Shown one piece after another: positions 1 through 12,390 of a stretch of 64,000 nt of DNA. Where the stretch lies: contig NC_088203.1 in assembly GCF_037126465.1 (NCBI RefSeq), forward strand, positions 54,659,581-54,723,580, written 5' to 3'. Each line of letters opens with the position of its first letter. The first letter of the stretch is position 1. The position numbers and the translations under genes were made by a program. The DNA comes from Ornithodoros turicata (taxonomy: Eukaryota; Arthropoda; Arachnida; Ixodida; Argasidae). The notes under the pieces are model-generated. The model made no database searches and was not told the DNA's origin. It was given only the letters and a program-made list of their open reading frames with translations.

Positions 1-2002
1 TGGAAGCGGACAAGAAAGAGACTGTAATATGTGAGTTATTAAAATAGCGGTTGCTTAGTATATCTTGTGTTTGCATCTGTGCCTCGCTTTCCACGGGAGT
101 CGAATGGACGGGCTTTGCCCCCGAGAGTGGGAATAGGCTCCCACAGTTGGTAGGAAAAACCCTCTGCTACGAACATTGCCATCGGTTTCTTGTTGATTTC
201 TAGCCTTTATATGACTTATATCACGTTTTGTAAAAAACAAACACAACGCATATATGCAGCCTGACCCAATAAGGTTGCAATCACAAGACTAATATATCCC
301 TGGCTTCTGTGCAATCTCAGGATTCACAGTAGCGGAAAGCAAGGAACCTGTTAGCCACTGAACCAACGGTGCGGTGAAAACGGTCAGAGGCCGCACACTG
401 TCGGGAAGCACTGGGGTTCCCCTGTACAAGACGCAGTTAATTTCGGACGGCATCACCCGTTCTTCCCGTGGTATCTGCGGTCCCAAAAAATCGTCGTTGT
501 GTCGTCAACAGCGTTCAAACCCTCCGTTTCGGACATCACGCAGCCGGAGAACGCATTGCGTCTCCGAACCGGTAGCAGACGCTCGGGCCTCCGCGGTGTT
601 GCTCACCTCGATCATGTGATCCCAGGTCCAATGAGGAGCGTCCCTACCACTCGCGTTACGTAGCGACGCGCGTGGCGGAGCTCATCACGTGTCTATCGTG
701 AAGGCGAAGGAGGCCAGTAAACCATAAGTGTCCCTGGGATGACTGCATGACATCCTTACCAGGATATGTGGACTACCTGTGGACGTCCACAATCCTCCCG
801 ATGATGTCAGAGTGGATATCCCATGGATATTAAAACAAGCATCCATATCATGTCACTGGGATGTCTTCCAGAGACATGATCTGGTACCTTGTTGGGACGT
901 TTTTTTATGTTATGCTAGGTGTATATACTTTGACCAATATCATGATGCAAATATGTGGTTCAGCTTCTTCGTTTATTGGTGCACTGACTGAGTACAGTAA
1001 GACAGCTTTTCATAGAAATACTCTCGAATAGAATGAATCAAAAGTAAGGTAGGAAACTACAATAGTACCACAGCAGCGAGGAGCTTATACATATGCTGGG
1101 TTTATAAGCATTTTTAGCAGAATGGAGACAAAAGTAGAGAACAAGGTAAGCCACATTGTACTACATAGCATGTAACCAGAGTAGCAGAGGCACTGCCGTG
1201 GTAACACATGTTTATGGGTGTGTTCCCTATTTATGAGTGATATCAGGTTTGATGTGATTGGGGACACTGTCTTGATGCTCATGTTAGCACGTGGAGCTGC
1301 TCTGATACTAATATTAACAGAGCTGTTCAGGCTCATGTTAAGTTAACATCATGTTAAGTTAAGTATAGTGTTAACATAGTTAACACTAGAGCCTCTCTGA
1401 TGCTGATGCTAACATGAGGGCTGCCTTAATGCTGATGTGGCACAATAGTTGCATTGATGCTGGTTATGGAAATCTTGAAAATCCTGCTGTGTGGCCAGCA
1501 ACGGCAAGCTATTCACCGCCCCTCCCCGTCGTTCTCTACCTGCTTTCTGAAATGTTCTGCGAAGTAAGCCGCTCATGTCTGGGGGAGATGAGAACCCGCA
1601 AAAAACCACGCGAAACCGTAGATATAGCAGCAAGAAATCACTTTATTCACCATTCACGAGTACGTACCCCTGAAAGCATCCCCATTCATCATCAACACAC
1701 CTGAGCATTCGTCTCACGCAGGCACAAAATTCGCAATGATCGGACGATGAACAACAATGAAAAAAAGCACATAGATTCTCACTTCCGGTCCAACTTGTCT
1801 TTCTCAAAGCATTTGCAAATCTTGTAATGACGTGCATGAGTCTCCGCCACATTGAACACAATGCTTGCGTCTTTCTTCCTGGTGCACGTTGCGCCACACA
1901 CGCCTAATCTGCAAGAAATATCTTTTCAGAAAACACGATGACAGCATAGCCATTTGCAGTGGGTGTTAAGATATATACACACCGTCTGCACAAAGTCGCT
2001 AA
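1..2002. other. gene-free stretch
   Basis: No reading frame here has a recognisable domain, and the open frames on the two strands overlap as expected by chance. Around 1333-1389 there is a short run rich in GTTAA/TTAAC words. Near 730-880 there are degenerate words of the GGATGTC/GACATCC kind that recur near 2760-2875, 7030-7080 and 14270-14330. They suggest an old dispersed repeat, but I could not define its ends. Confidence 0.5.
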
Positions 2003-2086
2003 CAGTTTCATCTTGCGTTCCATCTCCCTGTCGGTGGTCAGATTAATCTGACCACCGACAGGGAGATGGAACGCAAGATGAAACTG
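2003..2086. repeat. perfect 84-bp palindrome
   Basis: The two 42-base arms are exact reverse complements and meet at GATTAATC (2041-2048) with no spacer. Outside the perfect part, GCCATTTGCAG on the left (from about 1950) is mirrored by CTGCAAATGGC on the right (from about 2088), so the palindrome probably belongs to a longer foldback element of roughly 1945-2100. The exactness implies recent formation or ongoing homogenisation. It could also be an assembly artefact at a hairpin. Confidence 0.85.
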
Positions 2087-4697
2087 CCTGCAAATGGCCT
2101 GCAATTGCCTGCAAATGGAGTGAAATCTACAATGGCAATGCATGGCACGCCGAAAATATTATTTCACAGTTATATTGATTACACACCTTACACGGCGAAA
2201 ATCCTGATGGCGAAGAGCGATTTTGTCTTCAGATACAGGGCCGCGTCCTCACTTGACATTTCAAACGAGCCTGACTGGCCTGCTGTGGGTTTGCAGAAAC
2301 ATTTCCCCTTACGGGCACTTTCTCAGACGGGTTTTCTAGAACGACAGCATAAACTGGGAACGACAGTACAAACCCTCTAATAGCTGCAGACTTAGCGGAA
2401 CAATAATACGCTCGAGATCATGCGTACCACTCGCCGCCACGAGAAACGTCCGTTAGAGCCAAAGCAAAGCGAACCAGCGTCAAGCCAAGAAAACTGCGCA
2501 TGCGCGACTGACAGCGCTGGCTGGTGGCATGGTGAACAGGCAAGGACGCGGGAGTTCGTGTTGGCATGCAGCCAATGCAGCCATAGCGGCCTAAAAAGCA
2601 AAAATAAGAAACTGTACACAATAATTTTTGCCAATTTAAACTGAGAAATATTGTATCGGGCATGTGCCTGGTATCATGCATATCTAATTCCACTGAAGTG
2701 GAACTAGTGAAGGAATCTGAAGTGGAACACTCACCCTACATTACGTCCACAGCAGAATGTCAAAATACAATCCTCATGATGTCATGCAATTGACAGCCTT
2801 TGCGACACTACCTATGGATGTCCTAATGATGTTTAAATTGGACGAGGACGTCTGGACCAGATGAGGACGTCCATGGGCTTTTCATTGTTTATTGGGAGGG
2901 TGTTTCGCGCACGGGAGGTTCGGGGAGCTATTGCAGGCGTCCCAATTTCGCTACGATTGCACTAATTGTGGGAAAACTGTTTTCGGCCGCCTAACATTCC
3001 ATACCGACCAAAAACAGAAACAAAGTTGTGTGCCTCTAGGCTGTTCCTTTAAATCAAATTCTTTTTTTAACATGTTGTTCATCGACTGCAGGAAATACAT
3101 AAAGTCTAGAGTCTGAATTGTTTCAATAAAACTAAGAAACATTCAAACACAAAACACGCTAGGTTTTCCGGCCAATCAGGCTTTCGGCAATGGACCTTTT
3201 ACGGGTAAGCGTATGTGCATGCGCAGCCACCTGCAGTGCGACTGCCATGTTCATTGGGGGAAGATAGACGGTTTCAAGGCTACGCGGACGTTTGAGGTCG
3301 ACATTTGACAACGTTTTGTACTGGTGACGACTACTATGAGGTTTCACAATTTCGGCATTCTTCTAACAATTTTCTCTTGCCACTTTCCCACGCAACGTGC
3401 CAGTCCGAAAAGCGTCCCCATGTTTATCGGGGGGGAAAGATACGACGTTCGACATTCCGCCGCCAGGGGCGACGCGAATATGGCAATGGTCTCTTTTCAA
3501 AACAAGCAAGGAAACAAACAAACAAACAAACAAACGTGGTTGGTGAATTCGAAAAAAAAAATCGATTCGCAGATTTGGGCACTGGGCAAATCGGATTCTC
3601 GAATCATTGCCTAGCATTCGAGGATTAGTGGATTCGTTTGGCACATCCTTACCGGTGACAGAATATAAATTCCCGAATATCCACATAATACAATAGAATA
3701 GAAGCAGAAAGAAAAACATGGATACGTAGGTCGCACTGCTGCGACCAGCTGTTCCAGGACGCTTGACGTGTGAAAACACTGAATGATTTAAAAGATTATT
3801 TCAGAGCTGCACAAAGACCCTACGCGATTCTAGCCACTTACTGATGTACTGAAAACGTGCCTGCGGCTACCTCCTTGAGACCAGTTTACCACCGTGCCGT
3901 TACTTGATTCTGGGTGAACAAGTCCTGTGTTTGCCACACTGAAACTGAAGTATTGGGTGTTACGGTTGTATAAAGACTTTCATGTTGTTAGTTGTGAGGA
4001 ACTTTGCGCTTGTGAAATTCCCTGGCGATGACGACAGAGTGGCCGTAGTGCATACCTGGCGGCTAAGAGACGGGATCTGCCTTTGGACGAATGGAGCATC
4101 TGGCTTGAACTGGGGCAGAGCCACGACCTTTATGGATGACCTCCCGCTTCATCACGCTTGCTTTATTTGGTATTTTAGCCGAATTATCTTCATCACTTCG
4201 TTACTTCAAATATTTTGCCTACTCTTCTTTCTACCTCAAGGTACTTACAGGGCATAGTCATGGCATAGTCATTTCATTTGTTGTTGTTGTTCAAGGTACT
4301 TACGAGGAAGCAAGAGCAAAGCCCGCCACGGCAGAACAGGCTTCCGATTTGTGCTGTGATGAGGAGTTGGGCCGTGGAAAGCGCAAGGCACTCTTTTGAG
4401 ATTCTGATACATGAGGCATAAATGGACATGATAATTTTGCAGGTCCTAACCAGAATCAAGAATGGCAAGCTACATCCGCCTCTGGAACGTTAGACGTGGC
4501 TCACCAGCGTCCTTCAAGTTAGTATAGGCTCCTTATTTGTTGTATATCCCTATGTTGTATGTTGTTTGTATATGTTGTACCATTCCTGCTAAGATGTTTT
4601 CATACTTTCCTTTTTCGTAATTGCCAAGGTCCCACTATTAAGTATCCAATCTTTCCAACAAAACAAACAAACACAAACAACAAAACAAAACAACAGA
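2087..4697. other. gene-free stretch
   Basis: No supported gene. It holds a short CAAA-type microsatellite near 3507-3535 and an AAC-rich run near 4660-4695. A LINE tail fragment within it (3719-3772) is listed separately. The longest frame (3363-3779, minus) has no domain I recognise, and two plus-strand frames cover much of it. Confidence 0.5.
3719..3772 (-). mobile_element. LINE 3'-UTR fragment
   Basis: About 54 bases are, in reverse complement, nearly the same as 11778-11832. That second copy lies just downstream of a recognisable LINE C-terminal coding tail (11530-11760). Two copies of the same non-coding stretch at unrelated sites, one of them in a LINE 3' end, make this a 5'-truncated LINE tail. 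The rest of the element is not visible. Confidence 0.55.
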
Positions 4698-4902
4698 ACA
4701 AAAGTTTCCGGAACACGCTCTAGCGCATTCCTTTTTCAAAGTGACACGCTAGCAGCGAATAGTACCGTGTGAACTTAGACATGTGCCTAGGTAACCCAGT
4801 CACCTGTTCGCAAGTCCATATGACGATACCATTCGCTCCTAGCGAGTCACCCTGAACAAGGGATGCGCCTGAGCGTGTTCCGTAAACTTTTGTCCAGCAC
4901 TG
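4698..4902. mobile_element. small TIR element (MITE)
   Basis: The left end ACAAAAGTTTCCGGAACACG is repeated inverted at the right end, where the reverse complement reads ACAAAAGTTTACGGAACACG. The similarity continues inward for about 50 bases. TA follows the right end. No coding capacity. The terminal sequence and TA context are as in Tc1/mariner-type miniatures. The outermost bases on the left appear replaced by an A/C-rich simple sequence. Confidence 0.6.
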
Positions 4903-7813
4903 TAGCATGTACACACTCTACCTCCACTGCACAAGTTTTCATGTGATTTCATGCCAAGCCAGAAGCTCTGCGCTTACCAAACCAAGGCCACAAGAACGAA
5001 TGCGCTGTTGGAAGTGGTGCCAAGAGTACCTTTTTACTTTTACAGGGTACCATTTTCAAAGCCGCCTTTCAAGTATCATAAAGCAGCTTTAATGCATCAT
5101 TGTACTGTTATGACCGCTGTTAACCCGTGTCCCGTTTCCGTGGCCTCGCCCCGATAAGAGCCTGACTACGAGACAGCAGCAGAAATAACAAAGGACCAGC
5201 CGCCTGTCACTGCCGGGGATTGCCGGTTGCCGGTATGCGATCGCATATTGACATCACCTGTAAGGCCGCCCAAGCTTAATGAAAGAAGCCTCTGGAAATC
5301 ATTCGGGCAAGTCTCAGATAAGCAGTCTTCTTTCATCGCGCTTCAGCCATGTTTTATTATTTTTATTTTTTCGCAGGTGTTGTCAACAAGTGATACCACG
5401 CCAGTATCCGGCCATTCACGAAATGACAATCGACCGGTCCAATGCTGTTTTCACCGCTCGGGCGCTTATCGGATTGAGGCCACTGAAACTGGAGGATGGT
5501 TAACAGTGGCCAGGACAATATACATGCATTTTTTACACTTGGGCAAGGCTTTCAGGCTGATGTGCAAACAGCAACTACCGGTTGAGCTTTTCATGTATAT
5601 TCTTTTGAAAGGGATCCTGTTTTCCGAGGCATTTTGTAACATTGTGACAGTGTGGAAGTGTGCGTTGCTGCATTTTAGGGTGGTACGCGAAAGTACTAAA
5701 CTACAAATGACAAACTGCTTGTAAGAGTTTGTTATATATCTATGATTTCATAACGGCTGCCATCATTAGGCTTATGCCATTCTAGTCTGTCTTTTGGACA
5801 TATCTTCTGTGATGTTCGCACATGTTATGACAGAAACGATGTCACATCATACTACTAGTAATTACATTGTATTGTGCCAAGTGCATGTTTATTCCATGTT
5901 TCAAGGATTTTTACCGTGCAAGATTTTCATTGTCAAGGACTAACAAGATCAACAATATGTCATTATAGCATTTACCTGTGGACGTTTGTGCCATGTCAAT
6001 CACACCTTTAGGGTGCAATACTTAGGGAGAGTTCTTCTAGTCTTATAATGAGCATTATCTTATTCGTTTAGTTCACCGCAACACTTTACCTTCATTTTGA
6101 GCGTGTTTCATTGTACCATTTACCTATAATCGTACTGTATTCTGCCAATCACACCTGAAGGGTGCAGTACTCAACGAGAATCCGTATTGTAGAGAGCATT
6201 ATTTTACTCATTTAGTTCATTTTAATGTTCCGTTTATTTTCATTTGAACATGTGTCATTATAGCATTTAGCTACTCCTTTACTGGTAGGTAGGCTTTAGG
6301 TAGGCTTGTAGTAAGTTGAGAGAACATTTATTCCAACATATTGGAGATAAATATATTGTGGTATTGTTGCCCTCTTGTTTTGTACCTGATAAGCTGCACT
6401 AAACCCACAAAATACGACCTTATATTTAGTTGCTTTAGTCCATATAGCAGGAGCACTGCTGCAAACTGCTGTGTTATGTATTGTAGTTCGAGTGAAGTTC
6501 AATAAAGTATTTGCTTGTGTTAAACTATCTGGTGAGCCTTTTAAACACCATAATTCCACAAGTAGGGTGGAGAGGGGCTTCCTGACGTCTCATTCGTTGC
6601 CGCTCCTCATCCCAAAAACATAGCAGGGGACGTTCAGGGCAACTCATCGAGACAATTCTAGCTGTCTCATTTTTGCTTTACAGGGATCACTTTGGGCTAA
6701 GTTGCGGATGCCTTGATGACGTCTCCAACAGCCCTTAATTCGCATCCCGTTGATGTTGCTGGGATCGTTTCGTGTTGTCTGTGCAAGAAAGGGCATGGAA
6801 CTCTGAGGACGTATAGACGACAAAGTATAGACGACACCGTCGCAATGCGAGGAGGAGAGCGGTGGCGACTATGGAAGGCGCTCTGGTTCTACGACCATTG
6901 TTTGGAAGCCCACGAGGGGCATCCATCCACGACGTGAGCTCTTTCGTGGGAAAAATGTAACACAAACAGCTCTTCTTCCATGCCCCCTATTGCCCCCTCT
7001 TGTCCAACATACCCCAAGAACACACTGTCGTCCCAGGGCTATCCTAAGGTCGTCAGATGGGGATAGCTGGCATCCCTGAGATGTCAAAATGTGATCATCA
7101 GGGTATCATATTACTGTCACTTTTTCATATGAGATGACGTCTCGGAGGCTGTCCCCCGCTCATCCTCAGGGACCAATTTAGGGCGGTTTAAGTACACAGG
7201 GGGAGAAAGCTTTCCCTCACTTCCCTGCTTTGATTTGTTTTACCCTGCTATTTCTGACACATTTGTTTTTGATCTTCTGTTTTAAGTCTCGTTATTTTCA
7301 TCTTTTTTTTTTCTTGTTGCTTGCCCAATATGGCCACCATCGAAACTAAAGGAACATGGCTCCAGTTGAATGCTGTGGAGTTCCAATTTACCAGTATGAA
7401 TGTGATCTGCGCGTAAATATGCTCATTGATATGCTCAAATGATACAGATGAAATAGAGAAATGATATGCTCAAATATGTTCATGCTCAGTTGATCAAAGT
7501 CCCCTTTAACTTTCACATTTAAATTCTGAAGAATTCAGCAACAATATTAACAACGAAAAGTATAAGAAATTGTAACGTTGCGGTACAGACTCCCGATCCT
7601 ACATATCACGATCCAAATAGCAGCGACGGCTGAAAATCGCACAGAGTATGTGTGACTATGCTTTGAATGAAAGCTGTAGATGAGGTAGTTACGTTTATCC
7701 TTTCGAGAAGTTTTATTTTGAAGAAGCCCCATCAAATTACGTCCAGTTTTCAACAGAAAGGAGTAAACCTCGGCTACCTACTGGACATTGAGGTGCATAC
7801 CCAAGCAGCACAA
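4903..7813. other. gene-free stretch
   Basis: No gene can be supported. The longest open frame (5227-5724, plus, 165 codons) has no recognisable domain and no clear transcription signals. Two similar AT-rich paragraphs around 5990-6070 and 6130-6200 share the phrase of a CACACC trinucleotide-rich tract followed by GGGTGCA and may be an old local duplication. Confidence 0.45.
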
Positions 7814-8120
7814 CCCAAGCAGCAAAATGTACTGAAAGTCGAGTGCAATAGGGGTGGACGGTATGTGTCTTATCAATGTTCAACGGGTAGGTGGAAGGCC
7901 TTGAAGAGACTGATGAAACTAAAGAACATTGATAAGACACATACCGCCCACCCCTATTGCACTCGGCTTTCAGTACATTAATGTACTGAAAGCCGAGTGC
8001 AATAGGGGTGAATGGTATGCGTCTTATCAATGTTCTTTCCATTCACGATTGTGTTCAAGACCTTCCACCTACCCGGCCGCCCCAATTGCACTCGGCTTAC
8101 AGCACATTGTGCAGCCTGGG
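7814..8120. mobile_element. two abutting MITEs, same family
   Basis: The word GAGTGCAATAGGGGTG with its flanks occurs four times in alternating orientation, giving two small foldback elements of about 7814-7981 and 7981-8120 that meet near 7980. Each has long terminal inverted repeats reaching AACATTGATAAGACACAT. A single copy of the same family lies at 11854-12006. They have no coding capacity. Confidence 0.75.
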
Positions 8121-9259
8121 TATAGACTCGTCAACAATAGCTTTAATCTAGGCGAGCGCTTGGTATAAGATAAGCTTATCTAGGTGTTCATTCCAAGCAC
8201 TCCTAGTGAAGGAGGTGAGCTGTTTTCTAGCTTCTCAAGTGTAATAGTTCTGCCTTCTTTATCAGTGCATAGATGGTAAACATGAAACCTTTTCTATGTT
8301 GATTGATAACTGCCAGGTGCGCAGTGGCGGCACATTCTTTGTAAAAGCTTGAGGGGCGTATCAAATAAAATTTCTTGTCTGGTACTTCATGAAGTGCGTC
8401 GCACATCCTTCAGCTCTGAAGTGTAACACCAAGAAAGATAGCAAAATCAATTCATATCGTGTGCCATCATAAGCTTTGAAAGGTCTCTCCCGCAAAACTT
8501 GAATTTCCTAGCGGGATACAGTATAGCATATGGGTGTAATAATCAATTAGTACAAAGATATCGCGAGCCTGTTGGTTGACACGGGCTGACACATTAAATG
8601 GAATATGGCCGCTCCGATGTTTTTGCTCCGACGCAAAGGAATGCACCTAGCATGAGGCCAACCCTCTGCACAGCCGAATTATATTTCCCAAAGTTTGCGT
8701 TTTCTCTCCTTTTTTTTTTTCAGATATGCTCCTCAACTCCTAAGCGGGTACGATGCGAATCCTATTTCAGCATACTATGACTTTTGTCACACTTTTACTA
8801 TACTTTTATCATATTATCATCTAACTATACTGTGTGATACACGCAGACGGCGGTGTGGAATTTAAACTCTTCAATCCCTCTTCTATTTTCAATTTTCCAA
8901 CCGTGAAAGACTCCTTGACCCAACCCAGACAATACCAAGGACCATGACAACTACTGAATGATACACATCCAGGGCCTTTCAGAACTTGACAGTATAACAA
9001 CCACCAAGTGACTCATGGAAACCCGACCATGATGTCACCAGCAGGGATTTTAAAGCCAGTCTCGACTCATTAACCCTGTGGAAGGCGCCGCCGAAACGTT
9101 CACTTTACATTTTTATATCTCTGAAGTAATGTATTTACCATTTCCTGAACATATAATGTTAATGTCTCGCCGAACTTCTATCTATCAAATTTAAAACACT
9201 ATCTAGAAACAATTCACCTTGAGAGGCTGCTGGTGCGGTGATGAGGTGACCCATTTGTA
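8121..9259. other. gene-free stretch with dispersed repeat
   Basis: Contains one copy of a 137-bp dispersed repeat (8422-8558, listed separately). Around 9078-9106 the sequence GCCGCCGAAACGTTCAC resembles the 3'-UTR end of Penelope-like elements, such as the CCGAAACGT phrase near 44708, so 8830-9200 may be a Penelope 3' relic. This is weak. Nothing else is recognisable. Confidence 0.35.
8422..8558 (+). repeat. 137-bp dispersed repeat, copy 1
   Basis: Nearly identical to 9732-9868 in the same orientation, with only a handful of differences. The second copy lies inside the foldback element at 9260-12388, so the pair is best explained by mobility or by a duplication of flanking DNA. No coding potential is seen. 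Confidence 0.8.
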
Positions 9260-9731
9260 CAGGGTGTTTCACCTAACGTGATATAAGATTCTATGTGCAA
9301 CGTACTCGCCGGAGGATTGTGGGACTTTACCTTCTGGGAACTTTTGCCGCCATTTAGGAAGGCTTTGGGCAATATTTAATTGAGGGAAATTTATTTTTGT
9401 CAATTTAACTTTGAAAATTGCAAAGCGAACCTCACTCTTGTTTACAGAAATATGAAGTCCTCCACGGATAACCGCAGCTCCAACAAAAACTATGCACAGT
9501 AGCGCAACAAAAATAGTCTAAAACAATTAGTAAAAATTCCGCTTTAGCCCCGCCTACTTGATTGTCGCAAAGGAGAGCGCACGGAAGGTGCGTGGAGATG
9601 AGTGCAGGACGTGTTCTCGCCTCTTGTTTAACTTTCTGTCCCCCGCTTTGACCTTGATACGGGTGGCAACCGTCTTATCACCACGAAGACACAACAACCG
9701 TCAGAGAAGGCAAAACAAATGAAGGCATGAA

Positions 9732-9868
9732 TGTAACATCAAGAAAGATAGCAAAATCAATTCATATCGTGTGCGATTATACGCTTTGAAAGGTCTCTCC
9801 CGCAAAACTTGAATTTCCTAGCGGGATACAGTATAGCATATGGGTGTCATAATCAATTAGTACAAAGA
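9732..9868 (+). repeat. 137-bp dispersed repeat, copy 2
   Basis: Direct copy of 8422-8558, separated by 1310 bases. It sits within the foldback element, between its left arm and the nested TIR element. Function unknown. Confidence 0.8.
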
Positions 9869-10365
9869 ATCACTTGCTCCTTGCGCGAATCGACCTCAAC
9901 TGCATCTACTGCCTCCCATCGAAGATGCTCAGGCCGTTAGAGTCCGTCATCCATCGCCTGCGACTTAACGTTCCGTTCGCAGCAGCATTCCTTCATAAAG
10001 GCTGGTTTAGAGTCCGACGTAGCATTCGCCCATCGCCGCCCGCGTTGCGCGCCGACAGCCAGCGTTCGCTACGCCCCTCTTCCTCATCCTACCGGGATCA
10101 TAGTCCGACGCGATTCGGCGCAGCGCAACGAAAACAGCACCGGAGCTTTTCACATTTCGTAGTGGGAAAGCAGTCATATTTGCACCCGCGTGCTGGAATC
10201 CGACTAAAGACAATCCGTATTCCCATCGCTGGCACTGTTATGTTTGTATTACTGTAATACGTTTGGTACCCCCAAACATGAACACCGAGTTAAGTAAAGT
10301 CACACGTCTTCCCAGCTGTTCTCGTTCTTTTGCTTGTCTCTCTAGTCCATCCGTCGCTTATTATA

Positions 10366-11235
10366 CGGGGTGTCCCAGAAAACGTGTCATTGAATTATAA
10401 TAAAAAAACTACACCACCTAGAGTCATGCGGTCAACGGCATTTGTTCTTACTGGGTTTTTGCCACCTCCTCATGTGAATGTCGTGTAACGTAAGTTTAAT
10501 TATGTAAATTTTTGCGAACTGAACTCGGAAATTTGCCTAGTAAATGTCACTTTTTTACCCCACCAATGTGAAGAGCGTGTCTAATTTACTCAAATTAATG
10601 ATAATTGACAGGGATATTCAGGAGCTATCGCATCGGAAAAAATAGCCGAACATCATGCTCTACGGAGGTAGCACAGAATAGCGCACGATGAATTTTTCAG
10701 CGCAATCTTTGTCAGTCCGACGAAAGGAGGTTAGAAACCCAGCCCACCCCGGCATCGCAGAAAGAGATATCGCAGGCATGGCTTATCACGTCGCTGGGAT
10801 AATGCTTTCCCTCTCCCAATTTTAGGAAATGTTACTTTTTCTACTATCACTCTGTGGGGCTGGCTTCGGAACCTCCTTTTGTCGGACAGCGAGCGATTGC
10901 GCTCAAAAAGACATCGCGCGTTATGGTCCGGTGCTCCGAAAAGCATGATATTCGGCTATTTTTTCCGATGGGATAGCTCGTGATTATCACTGTCAATTAT
11001 CATGAATTGGAGTGAATTCGGCACGCTCTTCATATTGGTGGGATAAAAAAGTGACCTTCCCTTGGCAAATTTCTGAGTTCAGTTCGCAAATATTTACATA
11101 ATTAAACTTGGGGTACACAACATTAACTTTACAAGGTGGCAAAAACCTAATAAGAACAAATGCCGTTGACCGCATGATTCTAGGTGGCGTAGTTTTTTTA
11201 TTATAATTCAATGACACGTTTTCTGGGACACCCTG
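10366..11235. mobile_element. 870-bp TIR element, TA-flanked
   Basis: The left end CGGGGTGTCCCAGAAAACGT and the right end are inverted copies, with the right reverse complement reading CAGGGTGTCCCAGAAAACGT. The inverted similarity extends far inward on both sides. TA precedes and follows (10364-10365 and 11236-11237). No transposase frame is visible, so the element is non-autonomous. A second copy of the same family, enlarged by a LINE insertion, is at 57267-58499, and a diverged end is seen near 14575-14665. The short frames inside are mirrored on the two strands because of the inverted arms. Confidence 0.85.
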
Positions 11236-11529
11236 TATAGGCTCGGATATTCCTTTCCAGTTTCGATCAAAGGCTCAATGGGCGACGCCTTGTTGAGAAA
11301 TGCGAGTCCCATGCCGCGCACAGCTCGCTGGCCAGCGTCAGATGTAGAGCATTGTTCCACTCCCCCGACGGCGGCTGGCGTAGTCGCGCGTTGACGCCGC
11401 GCCGCGCTTGGCCGAGAGTCGTCGAACTATGAACTCACCAGCGACGGCTCGCGATGCTCGGCGGTGCGCCGCGCGTAGTTACGCCCTGCTCCGTCGGACT
11501 CTAAACCAGCCTTCAGATAGGTGTCGTTG

Positions 11530-11850
11530 GATCGCCGAACTGTTAAACTTGCGGAACTGTGGAGGACACGGAGCATGTGCTAGTCACCTGCCGACGCTTC
11601 GACTCTAGTCGGCGAACACTGAAGAACGCCCTGGCGAACCTTGACAACCGACCATTTAGTGTTGAAAAGGTACTGGGGAGCTGGCCAAGGCAGCACCAAT
11701 AACCTGCGCTGTGTGCACTGACGACCTACCTCAAGGACATACGTGCTGATATAATCTTTTAATTCATTCAGTGCTTCCACACGTCAAGCGTCCTGGAACA
11801 GCTGGTCGCACCAGTGCGACCTACGTTTCCATTGTTTTCTATCTATTTTT
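11530..11850 (+). pseudogene. LINE C-terminal tail and 3'-UTR fragment
   Basis: One plus-strand frame reads CGTVEDTEHVLVTC, then FDSSRRTL, then a segment ending in GSWPRQ. This matches, motif for motif, the C-terminal zinc-binding tail that ends the LINE polyprotein at 60225-62618 (CCHCGALEDLEHILLHC, then LLGPWPNPAQQ). A stop interrupts the frame just before the cysteine motif and another lies inside it. The 3'-UTR downstream (11778-11832) is the same as the fragment at 3719-3772. It is a 5'-truncated, dead LINE insertion within the foldback element. Confidence 0.75.
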
Positions 11851-11853
11851 ATT

Positions 11854-12006
11854 CCCAAGCAGCACAATGTACTTAAAGTCGAATGCAATAGGGGTGGACG
11901 GGTAGGTGTAAGACCTTGAACGAACTGGTGAAACTAAAGAACATTGATAAGACACATACCGTCCACCCCTATTGCACTCGACTTTCGGTACATTGTGCTG
12001 ATTGGG
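11854..12006. mobile_element. 153-bp MITE
   Basis: It begins CCCAAGCAGCACAATGTAC and ends with the inverted counterpart (GTACATTGTGCTGATTGGG). The arms carry the same GCAATAGGGGTGGACGG core as the pair at 7814-8120. It is non-coding and inserted immediately after a LINE tail. Confidence 0.75.
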
Positions 12007-12390
12007 TTTCTATTTCTATAAATGAAGGCGGGGACACCTCCTCCTTTTGACACACATTTGGCACGCGCTTCCTTGCGAAAATCAAGGAAGCGGGCTAAAG
12101 CGTAATTTGTACAAATATTTTTTAACTAGTTCTGTTGCGATACTGTGCATAGTTTTTGTTGTGTGTGCGGTTATCCGTGGAGGACCTAATATTAAAAAAA
12201 AGGTAAGGTTCGCTTGGCAATTTTCAAAGTTCAATTGAAAAAAATAAATTACTAACAATTACAAAATTATCCAATCAATTCCTCACTGGTGACAGAAGTT
12301 TCCAGAAGGTGACTGCCTAAACTCCCAAAATCCTCCTGCGAGTACGTCCCCAGTTAGAATTTTTTATCACTTTAGGTGAAACACCCTGTA

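Larger units (their letters stand above)
9260..12388. mobile_element. foldback TIR element with nested insertions
   Basis: The left end CAGGGTGTTTCACCTAACGT is mirrored at the right end, where the reverse complement begins CAGGGTGTTTCACCTAAAGT. TA flanks both sides (9258-9259 and 12389-12390). Inverted similarity continues for roughly 350 bases on each side, through the phrases GAACTTTTGCCGCCA and CTATGCACAGTA. No transposase is visible. The middle is filled with other repeats: a 137-bp repeat, a second TIR element (10366-11235), a LINE 3' end (11530-11850) and a MITE (11854-12006). A related element lies at 49859-50595. The TA duplication suggests Tc1/mariner-type mobilisation in trans, which is inference. 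Confidence 0.75.

Noticed and set aside
3363..3779. 138-codon minus-strand frame
   Set aside because: Overlaps LINE tail material and two plus-strand frames; no domain.
5227..5724. 165-codon plus-strand frame
   Set aside because: No recognisable motif, signal peptide or repeat; composition like the flanks; no transcription signals that I can see.
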